This document shows, one piece after another, positions 1-8,944 of a stretch of 64,000 nucleotides of DNA; position 1 is the first letter of the stretch, and each line of letters starts with the position of its first letter. The notes beneath the pieces are model-generated. The model made no database searches and was not told where the DNA came from. It saw only the letters and a program-made list of their open reading frames with translations. The translations under genes and the position numbers were made by a program. This DNA comes from Aquidulcibacter paucihalophilus (GTDB lineage Bacteria > Pseudomonadota > Alphaproteobacteria > Caulobacterales > Caulobacteraceae), in NCBI GenBank assembly GCA_030285985.1, contig CP127384.1, forward strand, positions 1,538,501 to 1,602,500, read 5' to 3'.

Positions 1-2
1 AA

Positions 3-1853
3 GAGTTTTCCAGCCGGGCCCTGTGGAATGCACGCCGAACCTTAGGCCTGCCCAACACCCTGCCGAAAGCCCCGTCTAAGAGCGGAACTCCGATTCAAGA
101 GCAGACCGACCGACTGCTTGACTGGCTGATGTCGCGCCGGGGCCCCGATCGGCGAATAGCGCCGTTCACGAATGCCGAGGGGGCTGCCGCTTTGGGATGG
201 CCGGATCTGCAGGTCTTCGGCCGAGCGTATGGCAACCTGCAATCACGCCTGGATTTTGCATGTTATCGCGCCGGACTGCCGCCGCTTGGTCTCACAGCAG
301 AGCAAGCGTTTGCACGCGCGTGGGGAGTGAAGGACCGGGATTGGCGGTATCCCGTCGAAGCCATGCGCCTTGCGGCAAACACCCGGGCTTGGTCGAACGC
401 TGACTTCGACCTCATACGAGCCGAAGCCAATGCCCTGCCGGGACAGGCGCATATCGCCTGGCAGGAGTCGATCGCGACAGAGGAGAGCGCTGTGCGAGCC
501 TGGGCGGAAGGCTTAGCGCCCGATACTGCCGGAGAGGACAATCCGGCCGATGAAGCCTCGACGCGTCAGGATGCTGCTGGTTCTCGCAATCCGGTTTGGT
601 CTCGCGACGAACTTATCTTGGCACTCGAACTGTATTTCTCGCTTACCGGCTCGGCCTTCGGAAAGACGGATCATCGCATTCTGGAGTTGTCGACTGTCCT
701 CGCGGAGCTGGCTGCTTCACGAGGGGTGGCAGGCCAGAGCGACTTTCGAAATCCAAATGGCGTGCACATGAAGCTCATGAATTTTCGGAGCTTCGACCCC
801 GAATACACATCAGACGGGCGGGTCGGGCTGACGCGGGGCAACCGGCTAGAGGCGGTGCTCTGGGAAGAGTTCGCAACGGATCTCGTTGCGCTCGGGCGCG
901 CGGCGGAGGACATCCGTCAGAGCATCCAGTTGGTGCCGTCATCGTCGGCTGTCGTTCCGTACTGGGTCTTCGTCTGCAATCCAAAAAAGTGGAATATCGA
1001 CCGTTTTCTGGCCGCTGGGATTGAACGCGACACCTGGGGGGTAAGGCCATCGGATCGCCAGCGATTTGCACCAGGGCAACTCGGCATCGTCAGAGTGGGC
1101 GTAGATCAGCGCACCAACGCGGAACGACAAGGGAAGCCGCGCCTCGACGCCGGGATCTACGCGCTCTGTGAGGTTGAAAGTGAAGCGTTTGACGGCATAG
1201 GCGCTTCCGAACCCTATTGGGCCGAAGGCCAGGCGCGCGAACCAGGTTGGCCGACAGTCAACATCCGCTACCTGCGATCATTCGCTGAAGCGCCGCTTAC
1301 GATCGAACAGCTGAAGCGAGACGCCAGTGAGCTCTCGCCCTTGCTGTTAAATGGGTTCCAGGCGGCTTCATTTCCGATCTCGGAATCCGACTTCCGAGCT
1401 GTCCTCGACCTGCTGAGCGTCTCGGTCGAAGACGCCGCTGCAGCTGTACCTACCGAACCCGTAGAACCTCATGATCTCTCAGACCTTGAGGCGAGGTACC
1501 AATCCGCGTGCCCCGAGGTGAAGCATCGCGTTAGTCGCACGATCGAGCGGGGCCCTATCGGTGCGCTTGTGAAGAAGAGAAACGGTTATCGCTGCCAAGT
1601 CTGCGAAGCGCTTGGCGCCGATCCAATCGGATTCCGAAAACGGTCCGGTGCCCCCTATGTCGAGGCCCATCACGTTATGCCGGTGTCGCGCGGGCAAGTC
1701 GGGTCTCTTGCAGCGTCCAACATTTTGACCGCCTGCGCCAATCACCATCGCCAGCTGCACTATGGAGATGTCGAGGTTCGGATCGAGCCATCGACCTTTG
1801 AGATTACGATCGACGGTAGAGTGCTGAGCTTGCCTAAATCAGCGGTGCTGTAG
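3..1853 (+). CDS. EVE-HNH modification-dependent endonuclease (McrA-like, type IV restriction), 5' end outside the window
   Basis: Predicted endonuclease that cuts DNA carrying modified bases. Residues are counted from the ATG at 129. A segment at about 155-250 (NPVWSRDELILAL, then FRNPNGVHMKLMNF) resembles the module preceding HNH in McrA-like restriction proteins. An EVE (PUA-like base reader) domain starts near 277 with PYWVFVCNPKKW. The C-terminal HNH nuclease has CxxC at 489/492, HH at 514-515 and a trailing CANHHRQLH. EVE-HNH fusions are known to read modified cytosine or adenine. The frame stays open upstream of the ATG at 129 to base 3 and reads as plausible protein, so that ATG is probably internal and the true start lies before the window. 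Substrate modification cannot be read from the sequence. Confidence 0.8.
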   Translation, partial: EFSSRALWNARRTLGLPNTLPKAPSKSGTPIQEQTDRLLDWLMSRRGPDRRIAPFTNAEGAAALGWPDLQVFGRAYGNLQSRLDFACYRAGLPPLGLTAEQAFARAWGVKDRDWRYPVEAMRLAANTRAWSNADFDLIRAEANALPGQAHIAWQESIATEESAVRAWAEGLAPDTAGEDNPADEASTRQDAAGSRNPVWSRDELILALELYFSLTGSAFGKTDHRILELSTVLAELAASRGVAGQSDFRNPNGVHMKLMNFRSFDPEYTSDGRVGLTRGNRLEAVLWEEFATDLVALGRAAEDIRQSIQLVPSSSAVVPYWVFVCNPKKWNIDRFLAAGIERDTWGVRPSDRQRFAPGQLGIVRVGVDQRTNAERQGKPRLDAGIYALCEVESEAFDGIGASEPYWAEGQAREPGWPTVNIRYLRSFAEAPLTIEQLKRDASELSPLLLNGFQAASFPISESDFRAVLDLLSVSVEDAAAAVPTEPVEPHDLSDLEARYQSACPEVKHRVSRTIERGPIGALVKKRNGYRCQVCEALGADPIGFRKRSGAPYVEAHHVMPVSRGQVGSLAASNILTACANHHRQLHYGDVEVRIEPSTFEITIDGRVLSLPKSAVL

Positions 1854-1898
1854 TTCGCATTCAGCACTCTAGGTGCGACGGATCGAGGGGGAGGGGCG

Positions 1899-1927
1899 CT
1901 TGGTGTGGATGGCGAAAAGCGCACTGA
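1899..1927 (+). repeat. 29-bp island repeat, copy 1
   Basis: Diverged copy: left arm CTTGGTGTG, centre GATGGCGAAAA, right arm GCGCACTGA. It lies 45 bp after the EVE-HNH stop and 116 bp before the next operon. Confidence 0.75.
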
Positions 1928-2043
1928 CTTGAGAAGCTCAGAAATCTCGCAGCGAGCACGCTGCGCAATGTCGCTTGCATAACCACAGTCCGCCAACCTA
2001 GACTTGAACTGTAACGGTTCGGGGAAACCGGCTAGGGGGAGCT

Positions 2044-2589
2044 ATGTCATCAACTGCCGCGCGAAAGCGCTTGGCCGCCATGTTGGTGGTGCTCTCGATC
2101 ATCGGTGCAGGATGCGCGCAAGAACGCGAAAATTCTCCTCCAGCTAACGAGCAACCTCAAGCCGACCTGCAGCAAACGGTGTCGAGCATTCAGCTTGCCA
2201 TCGCCGAGAAAAACTACGGTGACGCAGCGTCGCTCGCAAAAGCAGCTCAGGCCGCCTTCCCAACGGCAGCAGAGGTTCACCTTCTTGCCGCTCGGGCCGA
2301 GGGATATCTCGGCAATTCTGGCAACGCTGCAACGGCTTTTCAGCGTGCGGTTGACAACGGACTAGCCGATCCTCGCTCGGCGCTGGCCGATCCCGCATTC
2401 GAGAGCGTGAGAACAAGCGACGCCTTTGCTCGCATACGCTCCAACTATTCGCCTGTGGTCGCCAACGGCGCCACCAGAGCACCCACTGTCGCTCGCGAGC
2501 GCATTCGCGCTGGTGACGTCGAAATCGTCGAAGACGAGACTGGCAGCTACGTACGCGCCGGCGACGTCGTGCTCGACCTCAATAAATAG
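2044..2589 (+). CDS. Exported TPR-like putative lipoprotein, first gene of a four-gene envelope operon
   Basis: Unknown 181-aa exported protein. A positively charged start and hydrophobic stretch (LAAMLVVLSIIGAGC) form a signal peptide ending at a cysteine. The lipobox is imperfect (G at -3), so lipidation is uncertain. Residues 40-110 form helical A-rich pairs (SIQLAIAEKNYGDAASLAKAA, then LLAARAEGYLGNSGNAATAF) typical of one or two tetratricopeptide-like repeats. The C-terminus is acidic and beta-prone (ERIRAGDVEIVEDETGSYV). A GGGGGA ribosome site precedes the ATG. The next gene begins 15 bp later on the same strand, so it is probably co-transcribed with the three exported proteins downstream. 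Confidence 0.7.
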   Translation: MSSTAARKRLAAMLVVLSIIGAGCAQERENSPPANEQPQADLQQTVSSIQLAIAEKNYGDAASLAKAAQAAFPTAAEVHLLAARAEGYLGNSGNAATAFQRAVDNGLADPRSALADPAFESVRTSDAFARIRSNYSPVVANGATRAPTVARERIRAGDVEIVEDETGSYVRAGDVVLDLNK

Positions 2590-2604
2590 AGCTGAGATAC
2601 GAAC

Positions 2605-4140
2605 ATGCGCATCAACCGCTTCTCAGCATGCCTGGTGGCCGCCGTCGCCTTCGCAACCCCGCTCAGCGCGCAAGAGAACGTTGTCAGCGGTGGTGGTTCG
2701 GCTCCTGTCACGCGGGACCTGGTCGCGGTTCGGACGCTCTCGGAAGACAATGCGAGATTAGATCTTGTTCGTGCGATGGTGCGGCAGGCGATCGGCGATG
2801 AACGTCTTGGCGAACTTTCGCCCGAGCTGCTCAGACGGCTTGCGGCGCAGATACGGCCGGAAATGATCGTCGATCGCTCATCGCAACGCGTGGGGCAGGA
2901 GTTCAGGACGACGTTGTCAGCGCGCATCGATCGCGCGTGGTTTCAACAGCTGCTCGATGACGAGGGAATTCGATCTTCGACGGACCGCGCGGGTGGTCAA
3001 GGCCAGCGGATTCTTGTTCTTCTCGACGAGTCTGTCGGCACGGCGCAAGACTTCGAGCGACCGGTTGAGGTCGTAACCGAATACGATCGCGATAGCGGTT
3101 CGTCGTTCAACGACACTTCGGTTTTGGCAGCTTCCGAACGAAGCCAGTCCGCATATAGCTCAAGCGCGGCGCGCGGTAGCACGTATCAAGGCGCTGCGGC
3201 GGGTGGCTACAGCGACGGCTACGGCTCTGCCGCGGCGCGAGCGTCTGCTAGTGGCGCTAGTGCGGCAAGGTCGCGCGAATCCGCCGCCTCGGCAGAATCG
3301 AGCTCGCTGATTGATCGAACCGACGTCCAGGCGAGCACGCATGATGACGTCAGCTATCGCCAACGCATCACCTATCAGTCAGCGGCGTCCAGCCGAACAG
3401 GTGACGCTGCGATGGCCGCTCTTACGGGTAGCTTGCAGCGGTACGGCGTCGCGACCAGCAATGCGGTCGGCGCACTTGCGAGCTTTTCGCCTGGACCTAC
3501 GCCTTTGTATTCCGAGTTGAGGCAGTCTGGGGGGCTGAGGGACTTCTTCAGCTACGCCGCTCGAAGCGCAGACGCGCCATTCTTCATGGGGGGCGAGCTC
3601 AGCATTCGTTATGATGGTCGAAATCCCGCGACCGGTGCCGCGACTTGCAGTGGGCGGCTGACGGCTGCGACTTTCGCGACTGCCGACATGGCCGACGTAG
3701 CGTCGACGACCGTGTCCGCCCCAATGTCGGCCAGCGACTACGAGCTTTGCGCTGATCAGCTTTCAACGGCACTGGCTCGACAGGCGGCCGAAGAGATGGG
3801 GCCGCGGATTCAAAACTATTGGCGCCGACAGAACCGCGACCAAGCCGAGCGGGTCGCGGCCAGCGCAGGGCCTTCTGACTACACACTCACGGTACGAGCG
3901 GCTGACCTGACGATGGCGGCTCAGGCTGATTTTCTCGATGCGTTGACGGGCTTGCCAGGCGTCGAGAGCCAAGTCTTTCTCGGCCAATCCGACGGCCAGA
4001 TGAGCTTGCAGGTGCGCTACGGCGGCGCGATGCCGTTGCACCTCGCACTCTACCAGCGCCTCAGATCAAACCCTGCATTCACGGAAATGAAGACCGAGTC
4101 TGTGGGCCAGCAAGTGATCGTTTGCCTGTCCGGGTGCTGA
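2605..4140 (+). CDS. Secreted protein with an Ala/Ser/Gly-rich central linker, second gene of the envelope operon
   Basis: Unknown 511-aa exported protein. A cleavable signal peptide is clear (FSACLVAAVAFATPLSAQ, cut after AQ). Residues 40-150 form a mixed helical domain. Residues about 180-235 are low-complexity Ala/Ser/Gly/Arg with Tyr, a likely flexible extracytoplasmic linker. Residues 270-511 form a second domain with paired cysteines (ATCSGRL; YELCADQL; final VCLSGC), suggesting disulfides in an oxidising compartment. The last 90 residues (DYTLTVRAADLTMAAQADFLDAL) look like an alpha/beta fold as in small periplasmic assembly domains. The start of the next gene overlaps the 3' end. No family name can be assigned. 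Confidence 0.7.
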   Translation: MRINRFSACLVAAVAFATPLSAQENVVSGGGSAPVTRDLVAVRTLSEDNARLDLVRAMVRQAIGDERLGELSPELLRRLAAQIRPEMIVDRSSQRVGQEFRTTLSARIDRAWFQQLLDDEGIRSSTDRAGGQGQRILVLLDESVGTAQDFERPVEVVTEYDRDSGSSFNDTSVLAASERSQSAYSSSAARGSTYQGAAAGGYSDGYGSAAARASASGASAARSRESAASAESSSLIDRTDVQASTHDDVSYRQRITYQSAASSRTGDAAMAALTGSLQRYGVATSNAVGALASFSPGPTPLYSELRQSGGLRDFFSYAARSADAPFFMGGELSIRYDGRNPATGAATCSGRLTAATFATADMADVASTTVSAPMSASDYELCADQLSTALARQAAEEMGPRIQNYWRRQNRDQAERVAASAGPSDYTLTVRAADLTMAAQADFLDALTGLPGVESQVFLGQSDGQMSLQVRYGGAMPLHLALYQRLRSNPAFTEMKTESVGQQVIVCLSGC

Positions 4141-6182
4141 CGTTGCGACGGCGCGTCGTCTGGTTCGCGGTGTGCGGTTGGCTCGCCGCGAGCGCGGTCA
4201 CCGCGCAGGAAAGCACGCTAAAGATTCACCCCGTCGCCGGCCTGTTCGGACCGGATCAATCGGCATGTGTGACGGGCGCTGCGGCGAGTTCGGTTCGAAT
4301 CGCACCAGCGCTTTGCGCTCAGTTTGCAAGCATCGAACAGCGAGCGGCTTGGGGCCGGCAATTCGAGTCGCTGATGATCTCGCGTTTCGGCGACAACATT
4401 CGCCTCAGACTCGATGAGGCTCTGCCTGCTGGTCTGACTCGCGAAGCGATGCTTTCGCAGACTGTCGTCGCATCGCTGCACCTGTCGCGCGCTGATTTAT
4501 GGGCGGTGCCCAAACGCAGCGTCCTTGACGTGCACATGCCGATCACCATCAGCCTCCTGCTGACCAACGTGCTGACCGGCGAGGTCATGATGGTCGAGAA
4601 TTATTCGATCGACGTGCAAGGCGAGATGACATTCGAAGGTTACGAAGCGCGCGCCGTCGAAGAATTTCCTGACCACCTCAATCGGGCGATCAACGCTCTC
4701 GTTGAGGCTGCGGCGCTTCAGTTTCGGCCGAACTCAATCACTGGTGTGGTGCGTGGCCGGGCGGGCCAACGGTATGTGCTTGATGTTGGACGGCGCGGCG
4801 GGTTGAGGGAAGGCGACCAGATTGGTGCAGATGCGACGGTCGTGTTCGCCGACGCAAACTATTCCATCGTTGAACCAGCGCTCGGGAGCCTGGCTGTCGG
4901 TCAGGCTCTTGTTCGCCAAGTCGCGCAGCCGGTCGATAATCTCGCGAGACCGTCGATGATGGTCGTCGTTGCGCAAGCGTCAGACGGTTTGGCTGCTGCG
5001 TATCTGACGTCGCGTATGGAAGACGCGCTCGGCGACGCCGCTGGCTTTGCCGTTATGCCGGTGAATCACAGTCTGCCTCTCATCAGGGATCCAGCGCTTA
5101 CCCAGGCCGGCGTTGCGGGCCGACCACGTACACTGCCCGACTATTTCCTGAGGTTATCTGTTGCGGCGCTGGAGCCGATAGAAGCTGACACCAACGTTGG
5201 CGGCGTTCGCCGTCGGGTGCAGGAGGCACGCGCATTCGTCGAGGTCATCAACCACGAGGGTAGGGTGGTGTTTGCGGCGCAGGGCGTCGATCGGCAGGTT
5301 GATGAGATCGTGGGCGGCATGGCTCCGTCAACCGAGCAGCGTCGAGACGCTGCAGTGAATAACGCGATCATCAGAGCTGCGACGCAGCTTTCAACGACCT
5401 TTCAACCATCGCCGTTGCGCTTGGAAACCTCACCGTCGCGCGAAGAGGTTCGCATTACCGACGCGGGGGGTGTGCTCAGCGCGGGTGTCGACCTTGTGGT
5501 GGTTCGTCGCGTTGGGCGCATGTCAGGCATCACCGGTGATGTGTGGGCTCCCGTCACGAGCATTGAGGTGGTGTCGAGCGACGGCGCCGAAGCGGTGGCT
5601 CGATATGCGGGCGTTGAAACGCCGAGAATACAGAGCGGCGACCAGGTCGCCTACGAGGCTGCCGGGCGTGGAACGCGATCTCGCCGTTTGTTCGCTCAAT
5701 GTCTGACCGACGGGCGACCGAGCGTCAGTGTGCGAGGATCCATCACGCAACCGCTGTTCGAGCAGATTGCTGTGAACAGCTTTGCAGGTGAGTTTTCGGG
5801 CGCGGTGCATATCGCGACCTTCGATCAAGAACTGCGCGTCTTTGGCCTTGAAAGTCAGTTTGGCGGCTCCACGGACCTAGGGGTGCTAGCACCGCCGGCA
5901 GCGGATATTTGTTTCGAACCGGTTCATCAGGTCACCTCGAGCGGCGAGCGCCCAGATAGGGGGCAGTTTGTCGTCGGTAGCTATGATCTGACGGTCGGCT
6001 ACACGTTGCGGCAAAACGGTGCGCGAGTTGGAGGCGGGGGGCTTCAAGCCGCGCTGTCGGCGAGCGCCATCCCAGCCGGTTCAACCGAACAGTACCGAGA
6101 CCGATCGCTACAGATCGACCTTGCCGAAGAAGTCACGAAGCTCGCGCGCGCATCAGCGCGTCAACTTGTTCCGCCACTCTAG
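4134..6182 (+). CDS. Large secreted protein, weakly FlgT/CsgG-like, third gene of the envelope operon
   Basis: Unknown exported protein of about 682 aa. GTG at 4134 overlaps the TGA of the previous gene and leads into a good signal peptide (WFAVCGWLAASAVTAQ), so it is preferred to the upstream TTG at 4122. Around residues 200-230, SITGVVRGRAGQRYVLDVG followed by RRGGLREGDQIG resembles the small beta domain of flagellar assembly protein FlgT ('property X is set by distance from...G.R.GL..GD'). A second similar beta module occurs near residue 440 (VLSAGVDLVVVRRVG). The intervening part (YLTSRMEDALGDAAGFAV ... YFLRLSVAALEP) has the rhythm of CsgG/LpoB-type periplasmic domains. These resemblances are weak; a structural search would decide. 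Confidence 0.65.
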   Translation: MLTLRRRVVWFAVCGWLAASAVTAQESTLKIHPVAGLFGPDQSACVTGAAASSVRIAPALCAQFASIEQRAAWGRQFESLMISRFGDNIRLRLDEALPAGLTREAMLSQTVVASLHLSRADLWAVPKRSVLDVHMPITISLLLTNVLTGEVMMVENYSIDVQGEMTFEGYEARAVEEFPDHLNRAINALVEAAALQFRPNSITGVVRGRAGQRYVLDVGRRGGLREGDQIGADATVVFADANYSIVEPALGSLAVGQALVRQVAQPVDNLARPSMMVVVAQASDGLAAAYLTSRMEDALGDAAGFAVMPVNHSLPLIRDPALTQAGVAGRPRTLPDYFLRLSVAALEPIEADTNVGGVRRRVQEARAFVEVINHEGRVVFAAQGVDRQVDEIVGGMAPSTEQRRDAAVNNAIIRAATQLSTTFQPSPLRLETSPSREEVRITDAGGVLSAGVDLVVVRRVGRMSGITGDVWAPVTSIEVVSSDGAEAVARYAGVETPRIQSGDQVAYEAAGRGTRSRRLFAQCLTDGRPSVSVRGSITQPLFEQIAVNSFAGEFSGAVHIATFDQELRVFGLESQFGGSTDLGVLAPPAADICFEPVHQVTSSGERPDRGQFVVGSYDLTVGYTLRQNGARVGGGGLQAALSASAIPAGSTEQYRDRSLQIDLAEEVTKLARASARQLVPPL

Positions 6183-6218
6183 GCGAACGCAGTACATCAA
6201 CATCGAGGGGCACCAACT

Positions 6219-6890
6219 ATGTACCGATCAAAGTTTGCCGTAGCCGTTGTCGTCGCTAGTTCACTTGTCGCCGCGTCAGCACCGGCTTCCGCCCAAATTG
6301 GGCAGCTACGCGGCTTGCTGCCGGGCGGCCGGACAAGCGCCGCCGCTGCAGTCGATCCAGACGCGTTTCTCGCCGAAACGATCGAGACGACCAAGTTCAT
6401 GATGATCGCAGCGCTGGTGCTCGCAAATGCAGAGAAGACTGATACCGAACGCGACGCTATTCGCGCTCAGATCGCGACGATCCAAGGAGCCAGCGATATT
6501 GGTGAGCTGAATACGCACCGTGCGTCGTTTACGGAGAACGCGGCGGCCATCGCGCTGAACTATGGCGATGAGACCGCCACGCAAGCGGCGTATGATGCGA
6601 TGACACGGGAACAGCAGCAGTTGATGCTTTCGGCTGCGTACAATTTCGCTCTTGGCATGGCGCGCAATGTGCAGCTCGCCGAACAGGCACCGCAACTGAT
6701 CAGCAGCATTCAGTCGAATCCAATGCTCTTGCGACGTGTCGGCAGTCTCAGAACGGCGGCTGGGCTTCTAGGGCAGCAGGTGGATGCTACGCGGTCGATG
6801 GCGGGGACGATGCGTACTCTGCTCTCAAGGGGCGGGGTGGAAGTTCCTGCGGATGCTCACGCGGCTCAGCCGCGCGCGGTCGAGCTCTAG
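6219..6890 (+). CDS. Secreted helical protein, last gene of the envelope operon
   Basis: Unknown 223-aa protein with a strong signal peptide (FAVAVVVASSLVAASAPASAQ). The mature part is almost entirely helical: residues 45-75 (DAFLAETIETTKFMMIAALV), a middle region of amphipathic helices, and a C-terminal region (NPMLLRRVGSLRTAAGLLG). No cysteines or catalytic motifs are visible. It starts 36 bp after the previous stop with GAGGGG upstream. A strong stem-loop follows the stop codon, marking the end of the operon. It is presumably a periplasmic partner of the three preceding exported proteins, by context only. Confidence 0.7.
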   Translation: MYRSKFAVAVVVASSLVAASAPASAQIGQLRGLLPGGRTSAAAAVDPDAFLAETIETTKFMMIAALVLANAEKTDTERDAIRAQIATIQGASDIGELNTHRASFTENAAAIALNYGDETATQAAYDAMTREQQQLMLSAAYNFALGMARNVQLAEQAPQLISSIQSNPMLLRRVGSLRTAAGLLGQQVDATRSMAGTMRTLLSRGGVEVPADAHAAQPRAVEL

Positions 6891-6900
6891 GTCAATTCAT

Positions 6901-6930
6901 AGCAGCGAGGTGACGGTTCACCTCGCTGCT
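6901..6930 (+). terminator. Perfect 13-bp stem-loop ending the envelope operon
   Basis: AGCAGCGAGGTGA is followed by a CGGT loop and its exact reverse complement, 10 bp after the operon's last stop. There is no T-tract, so it may be a weak or factor-assisted terminator or an mRNA 3'-end stabiliser. Confidence 0.65.
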
Positions 6931-6961
6931 CTCACCTCTCGTCGAAGCCAAAATTCAGTTG

Positions 6962-6990
6962 CTCAGTGTAGATGGGGGATTTCGCACTGA
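6962..6990 (+). repeat. 29-bp island repeat, copy 2
   Basis: Left arm CTCAGTGTA, centre GATGGGGGATTT, right arm CGCACTGA. It shares the unusual GGGAT centre with copy 3. It lies 31 bp after the operon's stem-loop. Confidence 0.85.
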
Positions 6991-7271
6991 GCTAGGCCTT
7001 TCGGTCGCCGGTCGTGACGATGGCCGGTCCACCCGGCGCAGGCGCCCCGAGAGTTGCAGGTCTCTTCATCCATCCTTCAACCTTAAAGCGTGTAAATATC
7101 TTTCAGCTTGCTTGAGCAGCGGCTGGGGCTGGCTCTGGAAGCCGCTTTGGCTGTGTCTGAACGACCTTGCTGGCGGACGCTGCACTCCATGAACTCTCGG
7201 AGGTTTGCGCCGTAGTTGATTGTCGCGTGTCGAGCCTTTGAGGACTCTTCGTGCAAACAGGAGTACCGCGT

Positions 7272-8078
7272 ATGACCACCCCCCCGACACCTCTTATGTC
7301 CCGGCCTTTCATGAGCCGCGTTTCGGCTATCGCGCTATTCTCAGCTGCGTCACTGGTAGTGGTGAGTTGCGGCGAAAACGCCCCTCCCGCTGCTGACGTT
7401 GAACAAGCCGCAGAGCAGCCATCTGCTGAGAGCCAGGTCGCCGCGGTTTCAGATGAGCAACTGACTGCCATGGCATTCCGGACGGCTTGGGGCGGCGCGC
7501 CGCCGGTTGAGAATGTGGAAGGCCCTGACGGGTACCCGGGCCCTTACGTCTATCGCTCTGGGAAGCTCGTGCCGCTGGGCGGGGATCGGTTTGCGCTGGT
7601 CTCAAGTGGGCAGGGGGGCGATGCGCATGCTAGCGCCGGATCTCTCGCGATCCATTATCTGACACGCACGGCCGATGGTTTCGAGAAGACCGGTGGCTGG
7701 CCTGGGCTTATCGCAGGCGGCGGGTGGGGCGAGGCGCCCAATTGGTCTGTGCGCTCTGACTTGATGCCGTCTCCCACTCTTGTGGTGGTCTCTGCCGGAG
7801 GAGGGCAGGGGGTCTCTTGCGAGGTGACCGAACTGGTCGAGCTGACGACGGCGCGACCAGTCAGTCGAGTTGCACAACTCAGCACAGGCTATGACAGCAG
7901 TGGGGCGTCAGCGACCGGCGAAGGGGATACCGTCGAAGCTCGCATCTTGCCGGGCCGCAAAGGACAGACAATCCGTGTGGAATACACGGGTGTGCGCGAA
8001 GCGATCGTCACCTTCGCCAAGGTGGGTGAGGTGTACGACGCCGTCGACATGCCGGAGATACCCAGCTGTATTGGCTAG
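7272..8078 (+). CDS. Putative lipoprotein of unknown function
   Basis: About 268 aa. ATG 7272 has AGGAG eight bases upstream and is preferred to the GTG at 7251. A signal segment (SAIALFSAASLVVVSC) ends in an acceptable lipobox (VVSC), so the mature protein is probably membrane-anchored through a lipidated cysteine, followed by a Pro/Ala/Glu linker. The globular part is beta-rich with many Gly and Asp (RFALVSSGQGGDAHASAGSL; PSPTLVVVSAGGGQGVSC), reminiscent of a beta-propeller or beta-sandwich. No recognised family. It stands alone between two 29-bp repeats, about 280 bp after copy 2 and 28 bp before copy 3. Confidence 0.65.
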   Translation: MTTPPTPLMSRPFMSRVSAIALFSAASLVVVSCGENAPPAADVEQAAEQPSAESQVAAVSDEQLTAMAFRTAWGGAPPVENVEGPDGYPGPYVYRSGKLVPLGGDRFALVSSGQGGDAHASAGSLAIHYLTRTADGFEKTGGWPGLIAGGGWGEAPNWSVRSDLMPSPTLVVVSAGGGQGVSCEVTELVELTTARPVSRVAQLSTGYDSSGASATGEGDTVEARILPGRKGQTIRVEYTGVREAIVTFAKVGEVYDAVDMPEIPSCIG

Positions 8079-8106
8079 CGCGCGGCCTTGGGTACAGCGT
8101 GGGTCG

Positions 8107-8135
8107 CTCAGGGTAGATGAGGGATCTCGCACTAA
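8107..8135 (+). repeat. 29-bp island repeat, copy 3
   Basis: Left arm CTCAGGGTA, centre GATGAGGGATCT, right part CGCACTAA. It sits between the 3' ends of two convergent genes. Confidence 0.8.
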
Positions 8136-8165
8136 ATGGTGCGAGCAGGGACGCAGGTGATCGTT

Positions 8166-8777
8166 CTAAATTTGATCGCGTACGCACGATCGAGCTCTTT
8201 GAAAGTGCTCCCGGATCGCCTGTGCCGCCATGCCGGTTCGGCCTTCTGCCTGAGCGGTATCCCAGAGGCTCTGGTCATAATCGCTTAGTGCGGCGGCGTA
8301 GCAAATCATGCCGTCGTCGCACGCCTGTTGGTTCGCCAAATGGGAAGCAAGAAAGGTCATGTGCACCATGTCGTTGAAGCTGTCCTTGGTGATGATCGGG
8401 AGAGTTAGTGGGTGCTCTCCCATCCCAGCTGCGTCATCAAACAAGGAAGGATCGAGACGGCTTCGGTCTTTCACAGACCCAAGGAACACGGTGCCGGAGT
8501 CATTCACAGCGGCGATTGAGCGGATGCCGACATTAGCGACCGCGAGCCTCCAATCTGCCGAGCTCAGTGAACCTCGACTCGGGTGGTTGTGCCACAATCT
8601 GACGCCTTCCGAGGCCATCGCAACCCTCATCAGATCAGTAAGTTCAGCCCGATCCGTAGCCCCCTCAACGCGATCAACTTCCACAGTTCCATCGCTGTTC
8701 AGGCAAATGAGAAGTTCGGTTTCCCGTGGCTTCGCCAGCTCTTGAGCGATCGCCAGTTCAAAGTCTGTGAGTTGCAC
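8166..8777 (-). CDS. JAB/MPN (RadC-like) domain protein
   Basis: 203-aa cytosolic protein with a metalloprotease-fold JAB/MPN signature. LWHNHP supplies the HxH pair, followed by Ser-Ala-Asp (SSADW) as the third ligand, like HNHPSG...S..D of RadC; the loop is one residue shorter than in RadC. The N-terminal 60 residues (ELLICLNSDGTVEV, RAELTDLMRVAMASEGVRL) fit the preceding strands and helix. The C-terminal 80 residues are helical and unassigned. RadC-like proteins are common on mobile elements with unclear roles; JAB proteins elsewhere are peptidases acting on ubiquitin-like tails, but no such tail is visible nearby. It is the only gene between repeat copies 3 and 4, on the opposite strand to its neighbours. 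Confidence 0.7.
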   Translation of the reverse strand: MQLTDFELAIAQELAKPRETELLICLNSDGTVEVDRVEGATDRAELTDLMRVAMASEGVRLWHNHPSRGSLSSADWRLAVANVGIRSIAAVNDSGTVFLGSVKDRSRLDPSLFDDAAGMGEHPLTLPIITKDSFNDMVHMTFLASHLANQQACDDGMICYAAALSDYDQSLWDTAQAEGRTGMAAQAIREHFQRARSCVRDQI

Positions 8778-8830
8778 GATAGGCGATCCAAACCAGGGCC
8801 AACGACGGGCCTCAATGCAAAGCCTAGTGG

Positions 8831-8859
8831 CTCAGTGCACATTCGGAAAATCGCACTGC
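8831..8859 (+). repeat. 29-bp island repeat, copy 4
   Basis: Left arm CTCAGTGCA, centre CATTCGGAAAA, right arm TCGCACTGC. It lies between two divergent genes, where a terminator would make no sense. Confidence 0.85.
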
Positions 8860-8944
8860 GCGACGGCGCTGACCAACAGCTACGAGATGCGATGGCGTTG
8901 AGAGAACGCTGATTCTCGGCTTGCGTGTTACGCAGTTCGATGTT

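Noticed and set aside
596..1024. 142-aa frame inside the EVE-HNH gene
   Set aside because: Out of frame with a well-supported coding sequence and without domain features.
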